Below are positions 28,087 to 36,187 of a stretch of 64,000 bases of DNA, in pieces. The position numbers were made by a program, and so were the translations under genes. Positions within the stretch are counted from its first letter, which is position 1. The number at the start of each line of letters is the position of its first letter. Under the pieces are notes generated by a model. The model saw nothing but the letters and a program-made list of their open reading frames with translations, did not search any database and was not told the origin of the DNA. Where the stretch lies: the NCBI RefSeq assembly GCF_030580865.1, contig NZ_JAUQSY010000007.1:62001-126000 (forward strand). Direction: 5' to 3'. Source of the stretch: Hymenobacter aranciens (lineage in GTDB: Bacteria > Bacteroidota > Bacteroidia > Cytophagales > Hymenobacteraceae).

Positions 28087-28122
28087 GACTTTTATAAAGA
28101 TGCCACAATAAGCCAGTAGGGT

Positions 28123-28914
28123 TTATTGGCGCACCAGCACCCGCTGAATGCGGCCTCCCGCCACTGGGTAGAAATATAATTGATACAGGCCCACCGGCAA
28201 GCCCGTGCTGCTGATGGTGGTGGCAGCCGGCACCGTTCCGGCGCAGACCTGGCGGCCGGTGCCGTCGAATACCTCGTAGCGCCCGGTGCCGCTGAGTTGC
28301 CAGCCCGTAGTGGCAGGGTTCGGATATACCTGGAGCGCATCGGCTTGCGGGCTCGGGCTGTTGGCTAGGCTCAGTGCCGTCTGGCTCACCCCGTAGAAGT
28401 TCACCCGGCTGAGTACGCTGCCCGAACGCCCCGAAATATTAAACCACCAGTACTTCCAGGCGCCCGCTATTTGCTTGCGTACCACTACGTAATCAGTCAC
28501 GCCATTGCGAAAAAAGCCCCTTCCACCGGTGCCGCCGTTACCCGTCAATACGTACGCCAGATAGGTGCTGCCTCGCTGCCAGCGCAGGCCGCGCCCAATA
28601 GGGGCGAGGGCCGCGAAGCGGTGGGCGCTGTCGAACTCCGACGTATCGGTGGCCAGCTCGGTGCCAGCGGATAGTGTACGCATCGTGAACAGTAGCCGGG
28701 TCGGCTGGCTTCCGCCCGTCGGGTAGTAATTCCGGTCAGCGAAAGTAAGGTCGGAGATGCCGTCCTGGTCGAGGTCGAAACGGATAGAATCGGAAGTGGC
28801 GACGGGCTGCCAGTTGACCGCAACGTACGCGGCCCCGGCAAGATGCACGGTCTGGCCCCGAGCCGGCATGGCGAACAAACCAGCGGCTATCAGCGTGAGG
28901 TATATTGCTTTCAT
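28123..28914 (-). CDS. Hypothetical secreted protein with T9SS sorting domain
   Basis: 263 residues. Signal peptide (KAIYLTLIAAGLFAMPARGQ), then a beta-rich region of about 160 residues without a recognised domain. It has a calcium-binding-like DLDQDGISDLTF stretch (about residues 47-58). The last 75 residues are a T9SS type A domain (LQVYPNPATTGW, then GLPVGLYQLYFYP). The function of the mature domain is unknown. Confidence 0.75.
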   Translation of the reverse strand: MKAIYLTLIAAGLFAMPARGQTVHLAGAAYVAVNWQPVATSDSIRFDLDQDGISDLTFADRNYYPTGGSQPTRLLFTMRTLSAGTELATDTSEFDSAHRFAALAPIGRGLRWQRGSTYLAYVLTGNGGTGGRGFFRNGVTDYVVVRKQIAGAWKYWWFNISGRSGSVLSRVNFYGVSQTALSLANSPSPQADALQVYPNPATTGWQLSGTGRYEVFDGTGRQVCAGTVPAATTISSTGLPVGLYQLYFYPVAGGRIQRVLVRQ

Positions 28915-28988
28915 GATATGCAGGAAGGTACAGGCTGGTAAAGAAACGTAATTACCAGCACTACTGCAAGCACTACCGATGCCGGGCT

Positions 28989-30050
28989 CTACAGCCGCAC
29001 CCCAAACTTCGCCCCCACACCCTCCAAATCACGCACCACCGGCTCCAGCAGTGGAATGCCGTTGAGCAGCCGGGTGGCCGCCATGTTCCGCTCGGGGTCG
29101 CCGGGGATGAGCACCTGCTTGCCCGCCACGGCCCGCGACTCGCGGAAGGTTGTTATCCAATTGTCCATGTGGGCTTTGAACTCATCGGCCGGGCGGAACG
29201 CATCCACGCGCATGGCGCCGAAGAAATGCCCCAGCCCCTGGCCCACCGGGTTGGCCGACGGCTGCAGAAAGGCCACGAACGGCGGTACCCAGGGCCCGTA
29301 GTTCGCGCCGCTGAGCACGGCCGAGAAAATATCGACCACTGCGCCCAGGCCGTAGCCTTTGTGCGAGCCGGTTTCGCCGCCCAGGGGCTGCAGGGCGCCG
29401 CCGTTTTTCACGGCGTTGGCATCGGTGCTGGGCTGGCCTTCGGCGTCCTGCGCCCAGCCGTTGGGGATGGGCAGGTTTTTGCGCTGGGCAATTTCGAGCT
29501 TGCCGTTGGCGGCGGTGGTGGTGGCCATGTCGAGCACGAAATCGGGCTGCTCACCGGCGGGTACGGCCACGGCAATGGGGTTGGTTCCCAGTAGTCTGTC
29601 GAGTGAATAGGTGGGCGCCACCAGCGGCGAGGCGTTGGTCATGGCCAGGCCAATCATGTCGTGGGCCAGGGCCAGCATGGCGTGGTAGCCGGCAATACCG
29701 AAGTGGTTGGAGTTCTTCACCGACACCCAGCCCGTGCCCACCTGCTGGGCTTTTTCGATGGCAATTTTCATGGCCTTCGGGCCCACCACCAAACCCAGGC
29801 CGCCATCGCCATCGACCACGGCCGTGCTGGGCGTTTCGTAGGTCACGCCCACTCTGGGGCTGGCGTTGATGCGGCCGGCCTCCCAGAGGCGCACGTAGCC
29901 CACCAGCCGGGCCACGCCGTGCGAGTCGATGCCGCGCAAATCGGCCGAAAGCAGGGTTTCGGTGGCGAGGGTGGCGTCGGCTTCGGGGCAGCCGATGGCG
30001 TGGAAAATGCTTTCGGTGAAGGTGAAAAGCTGGGCGTAGGAGAAGGTCAT
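28989..30050 (-). CDS. Ldh-family (malate / L-sulfolactate type) NAD(P)-dependent oxidoreductase
   Basis: 353 residues of the Ldh_2/MDH2 family, which oxidises 2-hydroxy acids such as malate, lactate, sulfolactate or ureidoglycolate with NAD(P). This fold is unrelated to classical LDH. Signatures: SADLRGIDSHGVARLVGYV near residue 35, VSVKNSNHFGIAGYHAML with the catalytic His, TNASPLVAPTYSLDRLLGTN and GSHKGYGLGAVVDIFSAVLS. The substrate cannot be chosen from sequence alone. An octamer tandem repeat lies just upstream. Confidence 0.9.
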   Translation of the reverse strand: MTFSYAQLFTFTESIFHAIGCPEADATLATETLLSADLRGIDSHGVARLVGYVRLWEAGRINASPRVGVTYETPSTAVVDGDGGLGLVVGPKAMKIAIEKAQQVGTGWVSVKNSNHFGIAGYHAMLALAHDMIGLAMTNASPLVAPTYSLDRLLGTNPIAVAVPAGEQPDFVLDMATTTAANGKLEIAQRKNLPIPNGWAQDAEGQPSTDANAVKNGGALQPLGGETGSHKGYGLGAVVDIFSAVLSGANYGPWVPPFVAFLQPSANPVGQGLGHFFGAMRVDAFRPADEFKAHMDNWITTFRESRAVAGKQVLIPGDPERNMAATRLLNGIPLLEPVVRDLEGVGAKFGVRL

Positions 30051-30056
30051 TTTGAG

Positions 30057-30147
30057 TAGGGTAGGAGGGTAGGAGGGTAGGAGGGTAGGAGGGTAGGAGG
30101 GCGCTTGGAATTCACTCCTGCCCTCTTACGCTCCTACCATCCTACCC
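30057..30147. repeat. Octamer tandem repeat with degenerate inverted copy
   Basis: Five perfect consecutive copies of GGGTAGGA (30059-30098) are followed, after a short spacer, by a more degenerate reverse-complement series (30114-30147). The last units overlap the ppx stop codon at 30142-30144. The layout (arms made of tandem words) is the same as in the heptamer inverted repeats but with period 8. Confidence 0.85.
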
Positions 30148-31089
30148 CAGTAACAGCTCCGCCAGCAAACCTTCCTTGAGTGCGTAAGCCGAGGTTTGGA
30201 TGCGCGTCAGGCCGTAAGTAGTCAGCACGTAGTCAATGAGAATGCTGGCCACCACCAGCATGTCGGCCCGCATCGGGAACATGCCGGGCAGGGCCACGCG
30301 CTGCTCGTGTTTGAGGCTGAGCAGGTGGCGCAGAGTTGACTGGAAGCTGGCCAACGCCAGTTCGGTCACGGGCGGCTGCTCGGCCTCGGTGCGAACGACG
30401 CCCAACTGCATGTCGGCCAGCGTGTCGAAGCTGCCGGAGGCACCCACCAGGCTTACCGGCCGAAACTCGGCCACGGCCGCCGTGAGTGGAGCCAGCACCC
30501 CGGCCAGGTACTCGCGCTCGGCGGCCACGCTGGCGGCGGGCATAATGCCGTCGAAGGGCGTGAAAAACTTGTCGAGCAGCCGTTGAGCACCGATTTCAAA
30601 GCTCTGCTTCCAAAAAATCGTCGTCTGATTGGCAATAATGAATTCCGTGGAGCCGCCGCCCACATCCATCAGCAAATGCAGCTCCGGCCCGAGGTCCACG
30701 GCCCGGCGGATGCCGGCGCAGATGAGCTCGGCCTCGCGGGCGCCGGCAATTACTTCGACCTGAATACCAGTCTGCTCGAAGATGTCGCGCACCAGCTGCG
30801 GGCCGTTTTTCGACACGCGCATGGCGCTGGTGGCCGTGGCCTTCACCTCCGTTACGCTGTGCAGGTCAATTTCTTCCTTGAAGCCATTGATGGTGTGCAG
30901 CGCCCGCGAGTAGGCGGCCGGCGCAATCTCGCCTTTGCTGATGCCGCCTTCGCCCAGACGCACGCCGGCCTTGGTGCGCAGCAGCTCGTGCGGTGGCTGG
31001 CCGGGCGTGGTGGGCAGCTCCACGATGAGCAGGTGAAAGGTGTTGGTGCCCATGTCGATGAGGGCGAGGCGGCGAGGGTGCGGGTGCAT
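30142..31089 (-). CDS. Ppx/GppA-family phosphatase
   Basis: Exopolyphosphatase or pppGpp phosphohydrolase of the ASKHA fold. 315 residues from ATG 31089: RRLALIDMGTNTFHLLIVEL, LRTKAGVRLGEGGISKGEI, SAMRVSKNG, GAREAELICAGI and LLMDVGGGSTEFII. It has only the N-terminal catalytic module (no HD extension). The frame is open to 31248, but that part is repeat sequence. Whether it prefers polyphosphate or pppGpp is not decidable here. Confidence 0.9.
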   Translation of the reverse strand: MHPHPRRLALIDMGTNTFHLLIVELPTTPGQPPHELLRTKAGVRLGEGGISKGEIAPAAYSRALHTINGFKEEIDLHSVTEVKATATSAMRVSKNGPQLVRDIFEQTGIQVEVIAGAREAELICAGIRRAVDLGPELHLLMDVGGGSTEFIIANQTTIFWKQSFEIGAQRLLDKFFTPFDGIMPAASVAAEREYLAGVLAPLTAAVAEFRPVSLVGASGSFDTLADMQLGVVRTEAEQPPVTELALASFQSTLRHLLSLKHEQRVALPGMFPMRADMLVVASILIDYVLTTYGLTRIQTSAYALKEGLLAELLLG

Positions 31090-31101
31090 GAGAGAACGAA
31101 A

Positions 31102-31274
31102 ACTCCCCTCCTTGGAAAGGAGGGGATGTTCAGCCGCAGGCTGAACGGGGGTGGTTGAAGTCGGCAGGGCTTTCGCGCCGAAAGAGAATAGTATTGCAAA
31201 CGGCGCGGACGGGCGAACCACCCCCGTTCGCGCCTCTTCGGCGCTCACATCCCCTCCTTTCCAAGGAGGGGAGT
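31102..31274. repeat. Inverted repeat with CTCCTTGGAAAGGAG hairpins, copy 1
   Basis: Each end carries a self-complementary hairpin (CCCCTCCTTGGAAAGGAGGGG type: 31104-31124, and its complement at 31250-31271). Next come arms with a GAACGGGGGTGG-type core and its complement CCACCCCCGTTC. A second copy of the same unit is at 62157-62339, so it is a dispersed repeat. It sits between the divergent ppx start and the methyltransferase stop. Confidence 0.88.
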
Positions 31275-31280
31275 TCGTGC

Positions 31281-32171
31281 TTACGTTGCGAAGCGGCAGA
31301 ACGTGCCCAGCGGTAATTTCCGCTGCCCGGCATCGTGCAGGTAAATCTCGCCCAGCTCGCGCACAGCCTTTTGGCCGGGGAAAATGGCCGTCACGAGGTT
31401 ATCCAGAATCAGGGCCGAGAAGCCCAGCGAATACAGGTTGACTACGAAGAAATGGTCCTCAGGGTCGAGCAGCTGCTGGCTGAGCTTGAGCATCTCGTTG
31501 AGCTCGTCTTCGAGCTGCCATTTCTCGCCGTTCGGGCCGCGGCCGTAGGCGGGCGGGTCGAGGATGAGGCCCTGGTACTTGGAGCCGCGCTTTACTTCGC
31601 GGCGCACGTATTTCATGGCGTCTTCTACCAGCCAGCGCACGCCGTCGAGCTGGCTGGCTTCCATGTTGTCGCGGGCCCAGAAGTTGACTTGCTTGACGGA
31701 GTCGAGGTGCGTTACGTCGGCGCCGGCGGCGCGGGCGGCCAGGGTGGCGGCGCCGGTGTAGGCAAAAAGGTTGAGCACGCGCGGTTGGGCGGCGCGGCGG
31801 GCGCGGGTCTGGTTGTAGATGAACTGCCAGTTGGGGTCCTGCTCCGGGAACAGGCCAACGTGCTTGAACGACGACAAGCCGAGGCGGAAGCGCAGCTTCA
31901 GGCCGTCGGGGCGCTGGTAGTCAATGACCCACTGCTCGGGCATGCTGGGCTTGAGGCGCCACTGGCCCTTCTCGGCGCTGCCGGGGGTGCGCACGAAGGC
32001 CGCATCGGCGCGCTCCCATTCCTTGAGCGGCAGGTGCGGGTCCCAGATGGCCTGCGGCTCGGGCCGGGCCAGCAGGTACTTGCCGAAGCGTTCGAGCTTT
32101 TGGAAGTTGCCCGAATCCACGAGTTCGTAATCGGGCCAGGGCGAGGTGGTGAGGAAGTCGTACAAAATCAA
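31281..32171 (-). CDS. Class I SAM-dependent methyltransferase (RlmI/PF10672-like)
   Basis: About 296 residues. The N-terminal part has YELVDSGNFQKLERFGKYLL and FKHVGLFPEQDPNWQFIY. The Rossmann methyltransferase core has LNLFAYTGAATLAARAAGA (SAM loop) and LILDPPAYGRGPNGEKW (NPPY-like motif). It resembles 23S rRNA cytosine methyltransferases, but no PUA domain is seen, so the substrate is uncertain. There is no early ATG. A TTG at 32189 is inside a promoter-like TATTTTTG (minus strand 32187-32194), so I chose the TTG at 32171. Confidence 0.8.
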   Translation of the reverse strand: MILYDFLTTSPWPDYELVDSGNFQKLERFGKYLLARPEPQAIWDPHLPLKEWERADAAFVRTPGSAEKGQWRLKPSMPEQWVIDYQRPDGLKLRFRLGLSSFKHVGLFPEQDPNWQFIYNQTRARRAAQPRVLNLFAYTGAATLAARAAGADVTHLDSVKQVNFWARDNMEASQLDGVRWLVEDAMKYVRREVKRGSKYQGLILDPPAYGRGPNGEKWQLEDELNEMLKLSQQLLDPEDHFFVVNLYSLGFSALILDNLVTAIFPGQKAVRELGEIYLHDAGQRKLPLGTFCRFAT

Positions 32172-32351
32172 CAGCGGATGAGCGGGCAAAAATACGGATA
32201 ACGTAGGGGAGGGGCTCGGCTTACGCCTTCCTTACGGTTGCCGTCGCTCGAAGTCAGCGTGCTACACCGATTCAACTTCCTCACAATCCTGTTCGAACCG
32301 TAATTGCCGGCCTTCACCGAGAAGCCTACGCCCAGCCAAGGAATAGCCCGG

Positions 32352-32359
32352 TACCTTTG
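32352..32359 (+). promoter_or_regulatory. Putative -7 box of the PBP2-like gene
   Basis: TACCTTTG lies only 5 nt before the chosen ATG at 32364. If transcription begins about 6 nt after the box, the mRNA would be essentially leaderless. No clear -33 TTG. Confidence 0.5.
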
Positions 32360-32363
32360 CAGG

Positions 32364-34247
32364 ATGGTTGTCGGAAAATGGAAATTCAGTTGGGTTTGGC
32401 TGGTAGTCCTGGCGGCGCTGGGCGCCTGCTCGACGCCGGACGACCCCGCCGCCCCGCCCGAAGAACCCTACTTCAACTGCCGCGAAGAATACCACCCCAC
32501 CCGCGGCCGCATCTACGACCGCCACGACTCGCTGCTGGTGACCAACGCTGTGCACTACACCTTACTGCTGCCGCGCCTGCCGAAGTTCGATTCGGTAGCC
32601 TTCAACAAGCTGCTGGGCTGGCCCGCCGGGGCCGTGCAGGCCCGCTGCGCCGCCAACCGCACCCCGCCCGCCTACCCGCCCCGGCTGCTGCGCGATACGG
32701 CCGGCGTGTTCCTGCCGCCTGTCGACCCACCCAGGCCGCGCCCCCGCTGGCAGCGCTGGCCCGTGCCCCTGACGCTCACGGCTCCCGAGGCCGCTGCCTT
32801 ACGCGAAAAGCAGGCTAAATGGCCCGGTCTGACGATAATAGAGCAGCGCGGCCGCGGCTACCGCACCCGCGTGGCCGCGCCGGTGCTGGGCTACACCACG
32901 CAGTCGGCCGCCGCTTTCCTGCAGCAGGCCCAGGCGGCCGGCCGCGGCCGCTACGTGCAGCGCCTGCGCAACGGCGGCGTCGAGAGCTACTATAATGCCC
33001 TGCTGGCCGGTCACTGGGGCGCTTACCACCCCATCACCGACGGCCACGGCCGCGTGCACGGCTCCTGGGCCGCCGATACCGTGTACCGCCCCGGCCAGGA
33101 TTTGCACCTCAGCCTCGACGTAAAATTGCAGGCCTACGCCGAGAAGCTGCTGGGCGAGCGCCGCGGCTACGTGGTGGCACTGGAGCCCGCCACCGGCGAA
33201 ATCCTGTGCTACGTGTCGGCCCCCACCTACGACCCCGCCGTGCTCACCACGCCCGTCCACAGCCGCGAGCGCCGCAATTTATTGCTCAGCGACGACCAGC
33301 CGCTGCTTAACCGGCCGGCGCTGCTGGCCAACCCGCCGGGCTCGGTGTTCAAAGTGGTGAATGCGGCCGTGGCCATGCAGCTGGGCGCCATCCCGGCCGA
33401 TACTACGTTCTATTGCGACCAGTCGCTGGTCAACTGCGTGCACGACCACCCCACGGCCCGCAACATCACCCAGGCCCTGAAATACAGCTGCAATCCGTAT
33501 TTCTACCAGGTGATGCGCACACTCGTCAACCGCCAGCCGGGGCGCGACACCTGCGCCGCCCGCCACCAGAACCTGGCCCTCTGGACGCGCTACGTGCGCT
33601 CCTTCGGCCTCGACACGCTGCTGGGCGTCGACGTCACCCGCGAGCGGCCCGGCTACATCCCCGCCCCGCGCCACTACGACCGGCTCTACGGTGCCTGCAC
33701 CTGGAAATACCCCACCATCGCCTCGCTCAGCATCGGCCAGGGCGAAATCAACCTCACCGGCCTGCAAACCGCCAACGTGATGGCCTGCATCGCCAACCGC
33801 GGCTGGTATGTGGTGCCGCACCTGGTGCGCGCCGTGGGCAATTCGGGCCAGCCGCTGCCGCGCTTTCAGAGCCGGCACCGCACGCTGGTCGATAGCGTGC
33901 ACCTGGCGGCGCTGGTGCCCGGCATGGTGGCGGCCATGCAGCGCGGCGGCACCGCCTCGCTGGCCAATCTCAGCGACGTCGGCATCACGGTAGCCGGCAA
34001 AACCGGTACCGTGCAAAACGACGAGGGCGACGACCACGCCGCCTTCGCCGGCTTCGCCCCGGCCGACAAGCCGCAAATCGTGGTGGCCGTGTACATCGAA
34101 AATGCCGGTTTTGGCGGGCTCTCGGCGGCCCCTTTCGGAGCCCTGCTCATCGAAAAATACCTGCGCGGCAAAATTGCCCCCAAGCGCAAGCGCTGGGACT
34201 GGTGGCTGCGCTGCGGCGACCTGGCCAGCCAGGGGCAGGACGAATAA
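32364..34247 (+). CDS. Penicillin-binding protein 2-like transpeptidase
   Basis: Class B PBP, a D,D-transpeptidase for peptidoglycan cross-linking. 627 residues. All three active-site motifs are present: SVFK (Ser327), SCN (Ser375) and KTG (Lys546). An N-terminal region with HPTRGRIYDRHDSLLVTN precedes them. The N-terminus MVVGKWKFSWVWLVVLAALG ends at a Cys, so it could be a lipoprotein signal instead of the usual uncleaved anchor. It is not next to mreC, mrdB or other elongasome genes, so it may be a paralogue. Confidence 0.92.
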   Translation: MVVGKWKFSWVWLVVLAALGACSTPDDPAAPPEEPYFNCREEYHPTRGRIYDRHDSLLVTNAVHYTLLLPRLPKFDSVAFNKLLGWPAGAVQARCAANRTPPAYPPRLLRDTAGVFLPPVDPPRPRPRWQRWPVPLTLTAPEAAALREKQAKWPGLTIIEQRGRGYRTRVAAPVLGYTTQSAAAFLQQAQAAGRGRYVQRLRNGGVESYYNALLAGHWGAYHPITDGHGRVHGSWAADTVYRPGQDLHLSLDVKLQAYAEKLLGERRGYVVALEPATGEILCYVSAPTYDPAVLTTPVHSRERRNLLLSDDQPLLNRPALLANPPGSVFKVVNAAVAMQLGAIPADTTFYCDQSLVNCVHDHPTARNITQALKYSCNPYFYQVMRTLVNRQPGRDTCAARHQNLALWTRYVRSFGLDTLLGVDVTRERPGYIPAPRHYDRLYGACTWKYPTIASLSIGQGEINLTGLQTANVMACIANRGWYVVPHLVRAVGNSGQPLPRFQSRHRTLVDSVHLAALVPGMVAAMQRGGTASLANLSDVGITVAGKTGTVQNDEGDDHAAFAGFAPADKPQIVVAVYIENAGFGGLSAAPFGALLIEKYLRGKIAPKRKRWDWWLRCGDLASQGQDE

Positions 34248-34276
34248 CAGGGTAGGGGCCTTAAGCTGACTTACCG

Positions 34277-34353
34277 ATGCCACAAAATTCTGTTACAAGA
34301 AAATTTGTGGCACAGCTTACCACAAATTTTCTTAATTGAAAAATTTGTGGCAT
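34277..34353. repeat. Nested inverted repeats with CCACAAATTTTC units
   Basis: Four related copies of a roughly 12-bp unit (CCACAAAATTC, GAAAATTTGTGG, CCACAAATTTTC, AAATTTGTGG) alternate in orientation. The inner pair and the outer pair each form hairpins. It is far more AT-rich than its surroundings. It lies in the 355-nt gap between the PBP gene and dapF. Confidence 0.75.
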
Positions 34354-34444
34354 TCGACACGCATCGCTGTGGCCGGGAGCGCTGGGCAGCCAAAGACAGG
34401 ACGAATAACTCCATCTGTTACGTCTAGCGGGTCGGCCTCGTAGA

Positions 34445-34554
34445 CCTCACCCCCAGCCCCTCTCCCGTGGAGAGGGGAGCCTGACGACTACCGAACAACT
34501 CGTGACCGCGCAGAACCCGCTCCCCTCTCCGCGGGAGAGGGGCCGGGGGTGAGG
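34445..34554. repeat. Inverted repeat with CTCACCCCCAGCCCCTCTCC arms
   Basis: The left arm begins CCTCACCCCCAGCCCCTCTC (34445) and the right arm ends with GGCCGGGGGTGAGG (34554). Each arm also holds its own small hairpin (CTCTCC-GGAGAG type). The spacer is about 40 nt. The remainder of the PBP-dapF gap shows nothing else recognisable. Confidence 0.82.
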
Positions 34555-34602
34555 TTCGCACTTCCTGCCGACCTTTGCGCTCTCCGCTGTTGATTTCTGC
34601 TG

Positions 34603-35403
34603 ATGAACTTCCACAAATACCACGGCACCGGCAACGACTTCGTCATGATTGACGACCGCGCCGAAGCCTTCGACCTCACCGACCAAGCCCGCATTGCCCA
34701 CCTCTGCCACCGCCGCTTCGGCATCGGGGCCGATGGGCTTATCCTGCTGCGCAACCGCGAAGGCTACGACTTCGAAATGGTGTATTTCAACTCCGACGGC
34801 CGCCCCAGCTCCATGTGCGGCAACGGCGGCCGCTGCACTGTGGCCTTCGCCAAATTTCTCGGCGTCATCAACAACGAAACCACCTTCCTGGCCGTGGACG
34901 GCCCCCACGAGGCCCGCGTCGAAGCCGACGGCACCGTGCGCCTCAAGATGCAGGACGTGGCCCCGGCCCAGCCCGCCCCGGTGTACGACGAGCTCGGCGA
35001 CGTGTACCTGCACACCGGCTCGCCCCACCACGTCCGCTTCCTCGACGTGAGCGAGGGCCACTCGCTCGCCGAGTTCGACGTGTTTGGCCAGGGCCACGAA
35101 ATTCGCTACGACCAGGCCTACGACCCCGCCGGCACCAACGTCAACTTTGTGGAAGCCCCCGTAGAGCCCGGCCAGCCCTGGGCCGTGCGCACCTACGAGC
35201 GCGGTGTGGAAAACGAAACCTATAGCTGCGGCACCGGCGTCACAGCCGTGGCCCTGGCCGCCAGCACGCTCGGCGCCACCTCGCCGGTGCGCCTGAGCAC
35301 GCCGGGCGGCCTGTTGGAGGTGACTTTCGAACAACACGCCACCGGGTTTTCGGACGTATGGTTGAGCGGGCCAGCCGTGCAGGTGTTTTCGGGAAAAATT
35401 TAA
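34603..35403 (+). CDS. dapF: Diaminopimelate epimerase
   Basis: Converts L,L- to meso-diaminopimelate for lysine and peptidoglycan synthesis. 266 residues: MNFHKYHGTGNDFVMIDDRA, the first catalytic Cys72 in SMCGNGGRC, and the second Cys209 in YSCGTGVTAVALA. Standard length for the family. It is flanked on both sides by long inverted repeats. Confidence 0.98.
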   Translation: MNFHKYHGTGNDFVMIDDRAEAFDLTDQARIAHLCHRRFGIGADGLILLRNREGYDFEMVYFNSDGRPSSMCGNGGRCTVAFAKFLGVINNETTFLAVDGPHEARVEADGTVRLKMQDVAPAQPAPVYDELGDVYLHTGSPHHVRFLDVSEGHSLAEFDVFGQGHEIRYDQAYDPAGTNVNFVEAPVEPGQPWAVRTYERGVENETYSCGTGVTAVALAASTLGATSPVRLSTPGGLLEVTFEQHATGFSDVWLSGPAVQVFSGKI

Positions 35404-35405
35404 GG

Positions 35406-35491
35406 TTTTCACCGCAGAGGACGCGGAGGTTTTCGCAGAAGAACGTCCTCTGCATCTTCTGCGAAAACCTCCGCGTCCTCTGCGGTGAAAA
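35406..35491. repeat. Perfect long inverted repeat after dapF
   Basis: About 35-bp arms, perfectly complementary, starting TTTTCACCGCAGAGGACGCG. The central part also holds a small GTCCTCTGC copy. The arms contain 9-bp words (ACCGCAGAG, GACGCGGAG). It could fold into a very stable hairpin and is followed by A-rich DNA before the GNAT gene. Confidence 0.9.
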
Positions 35492-35506
35492 AATGTCTGC
35501 CAACCC

Positions 35507-36007
35507 ATGATTCGCCTCCGCGCCCTCGAACCCGACGACCTCGATTTCCTCTACGCGCTGGAAAACGACCCCGGCATCTGGGGCGTCTCGGATACGCTGG
35601 TGCCCGTGTCGCGCCACGCCCTGCGCGAGTATCTGGCCCACGCCACGGCGGATTTCTACGTAGTGCGCCAGCTGCGCCTCGTGGTAATTACTGAAAATGA
35701 CGGCCGCGCCGTGGGAGTCGCCGACCTCTTCGACTTCGACCCGCTGCACCAGCGGGCGGGCGTCGGCATCACCATTCTGGGCACCGAGCGGGAGCAGGGC
35801 TACGCCCGGCAGGCCCTCGAATTGCTGAAGCAGCACGCCCGGCAGGTGCTGCGTTTGCACCAGTTGTACGCTACGGTGGGGGTTGATAATCAGGCTAGCC
35901 TGCAGCTATTCCGGCAGCTGGGGTTTCGGGAAGTAGGCACGCGGCAGCAGTGGCTGCGCACCGCCGCCGGCTGGCTCGATGCCGTTGAGTGGCAATATCT
36001 TTTATAG
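35507..36007 (+). CDS. GNAT-family N-acetyltransferase (RimL/SpeG-like)
   Basis: Acetyl-CoA-dependent acyl transfer; the acceptor is unknown. 166 residues: MIRLRALEPDDLDFLYALEN start, LVVITENDGRAVGVADLFDF strand pair, and the acetyl-CoA loop GTEREQGYARQAL (R/Q-x-x-G-x-A-like), with VDNQASLQLFRQLGF near the end. This pattern resembles ribosomal-protein or polyamine acetyltransferases. Confidence 0.87.
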   Translation: MIRLRALEPDDLDFLYALENDPGIWGVSDTLVPVSRHALREYLAHATADFYVVRQLRLVVITENDGRAVGVADLFDFDPLHQRAGVGITILGTEREQGYARQALELLKQHARQVLRLHQLYATVGVDNQASLQLFRQLGFREVGTRQQWLRTAAGWLDAVEWQYLL

Positions 36008-36187
36008 TAGCTCCGGTCAGCTCTTTACTGCGGGAAGCTCGGCTGTAGGCGACTGGCATATAGCACTATGTGCCCGGTCTGGGTATATCCTTTAGCGGGA
36101 CACATCCGTATAGGGTGGCAAGCGCCTTGGTAGAGTATCGGAGACTCTGCCGTTGCGGCGCGAAACCTTCTTTTCCTGCTGTTCTTC

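Noticed and set aside
30057..30147. Tandem octamers considered as a CRISPR-like array
   Set aside because: Units are 8 bp with no spacers, so it is a simple tandem repeat with an inverted copy.
36060..36150. A tRNA-like stretch (GGTAGAGTATCGGAGACTCTGCC)
   Set aside because: Only one arm resembles a tRNA D- or anticodon-arm; no acceptor stem or T-loop GTTCRA was found at proper distance.
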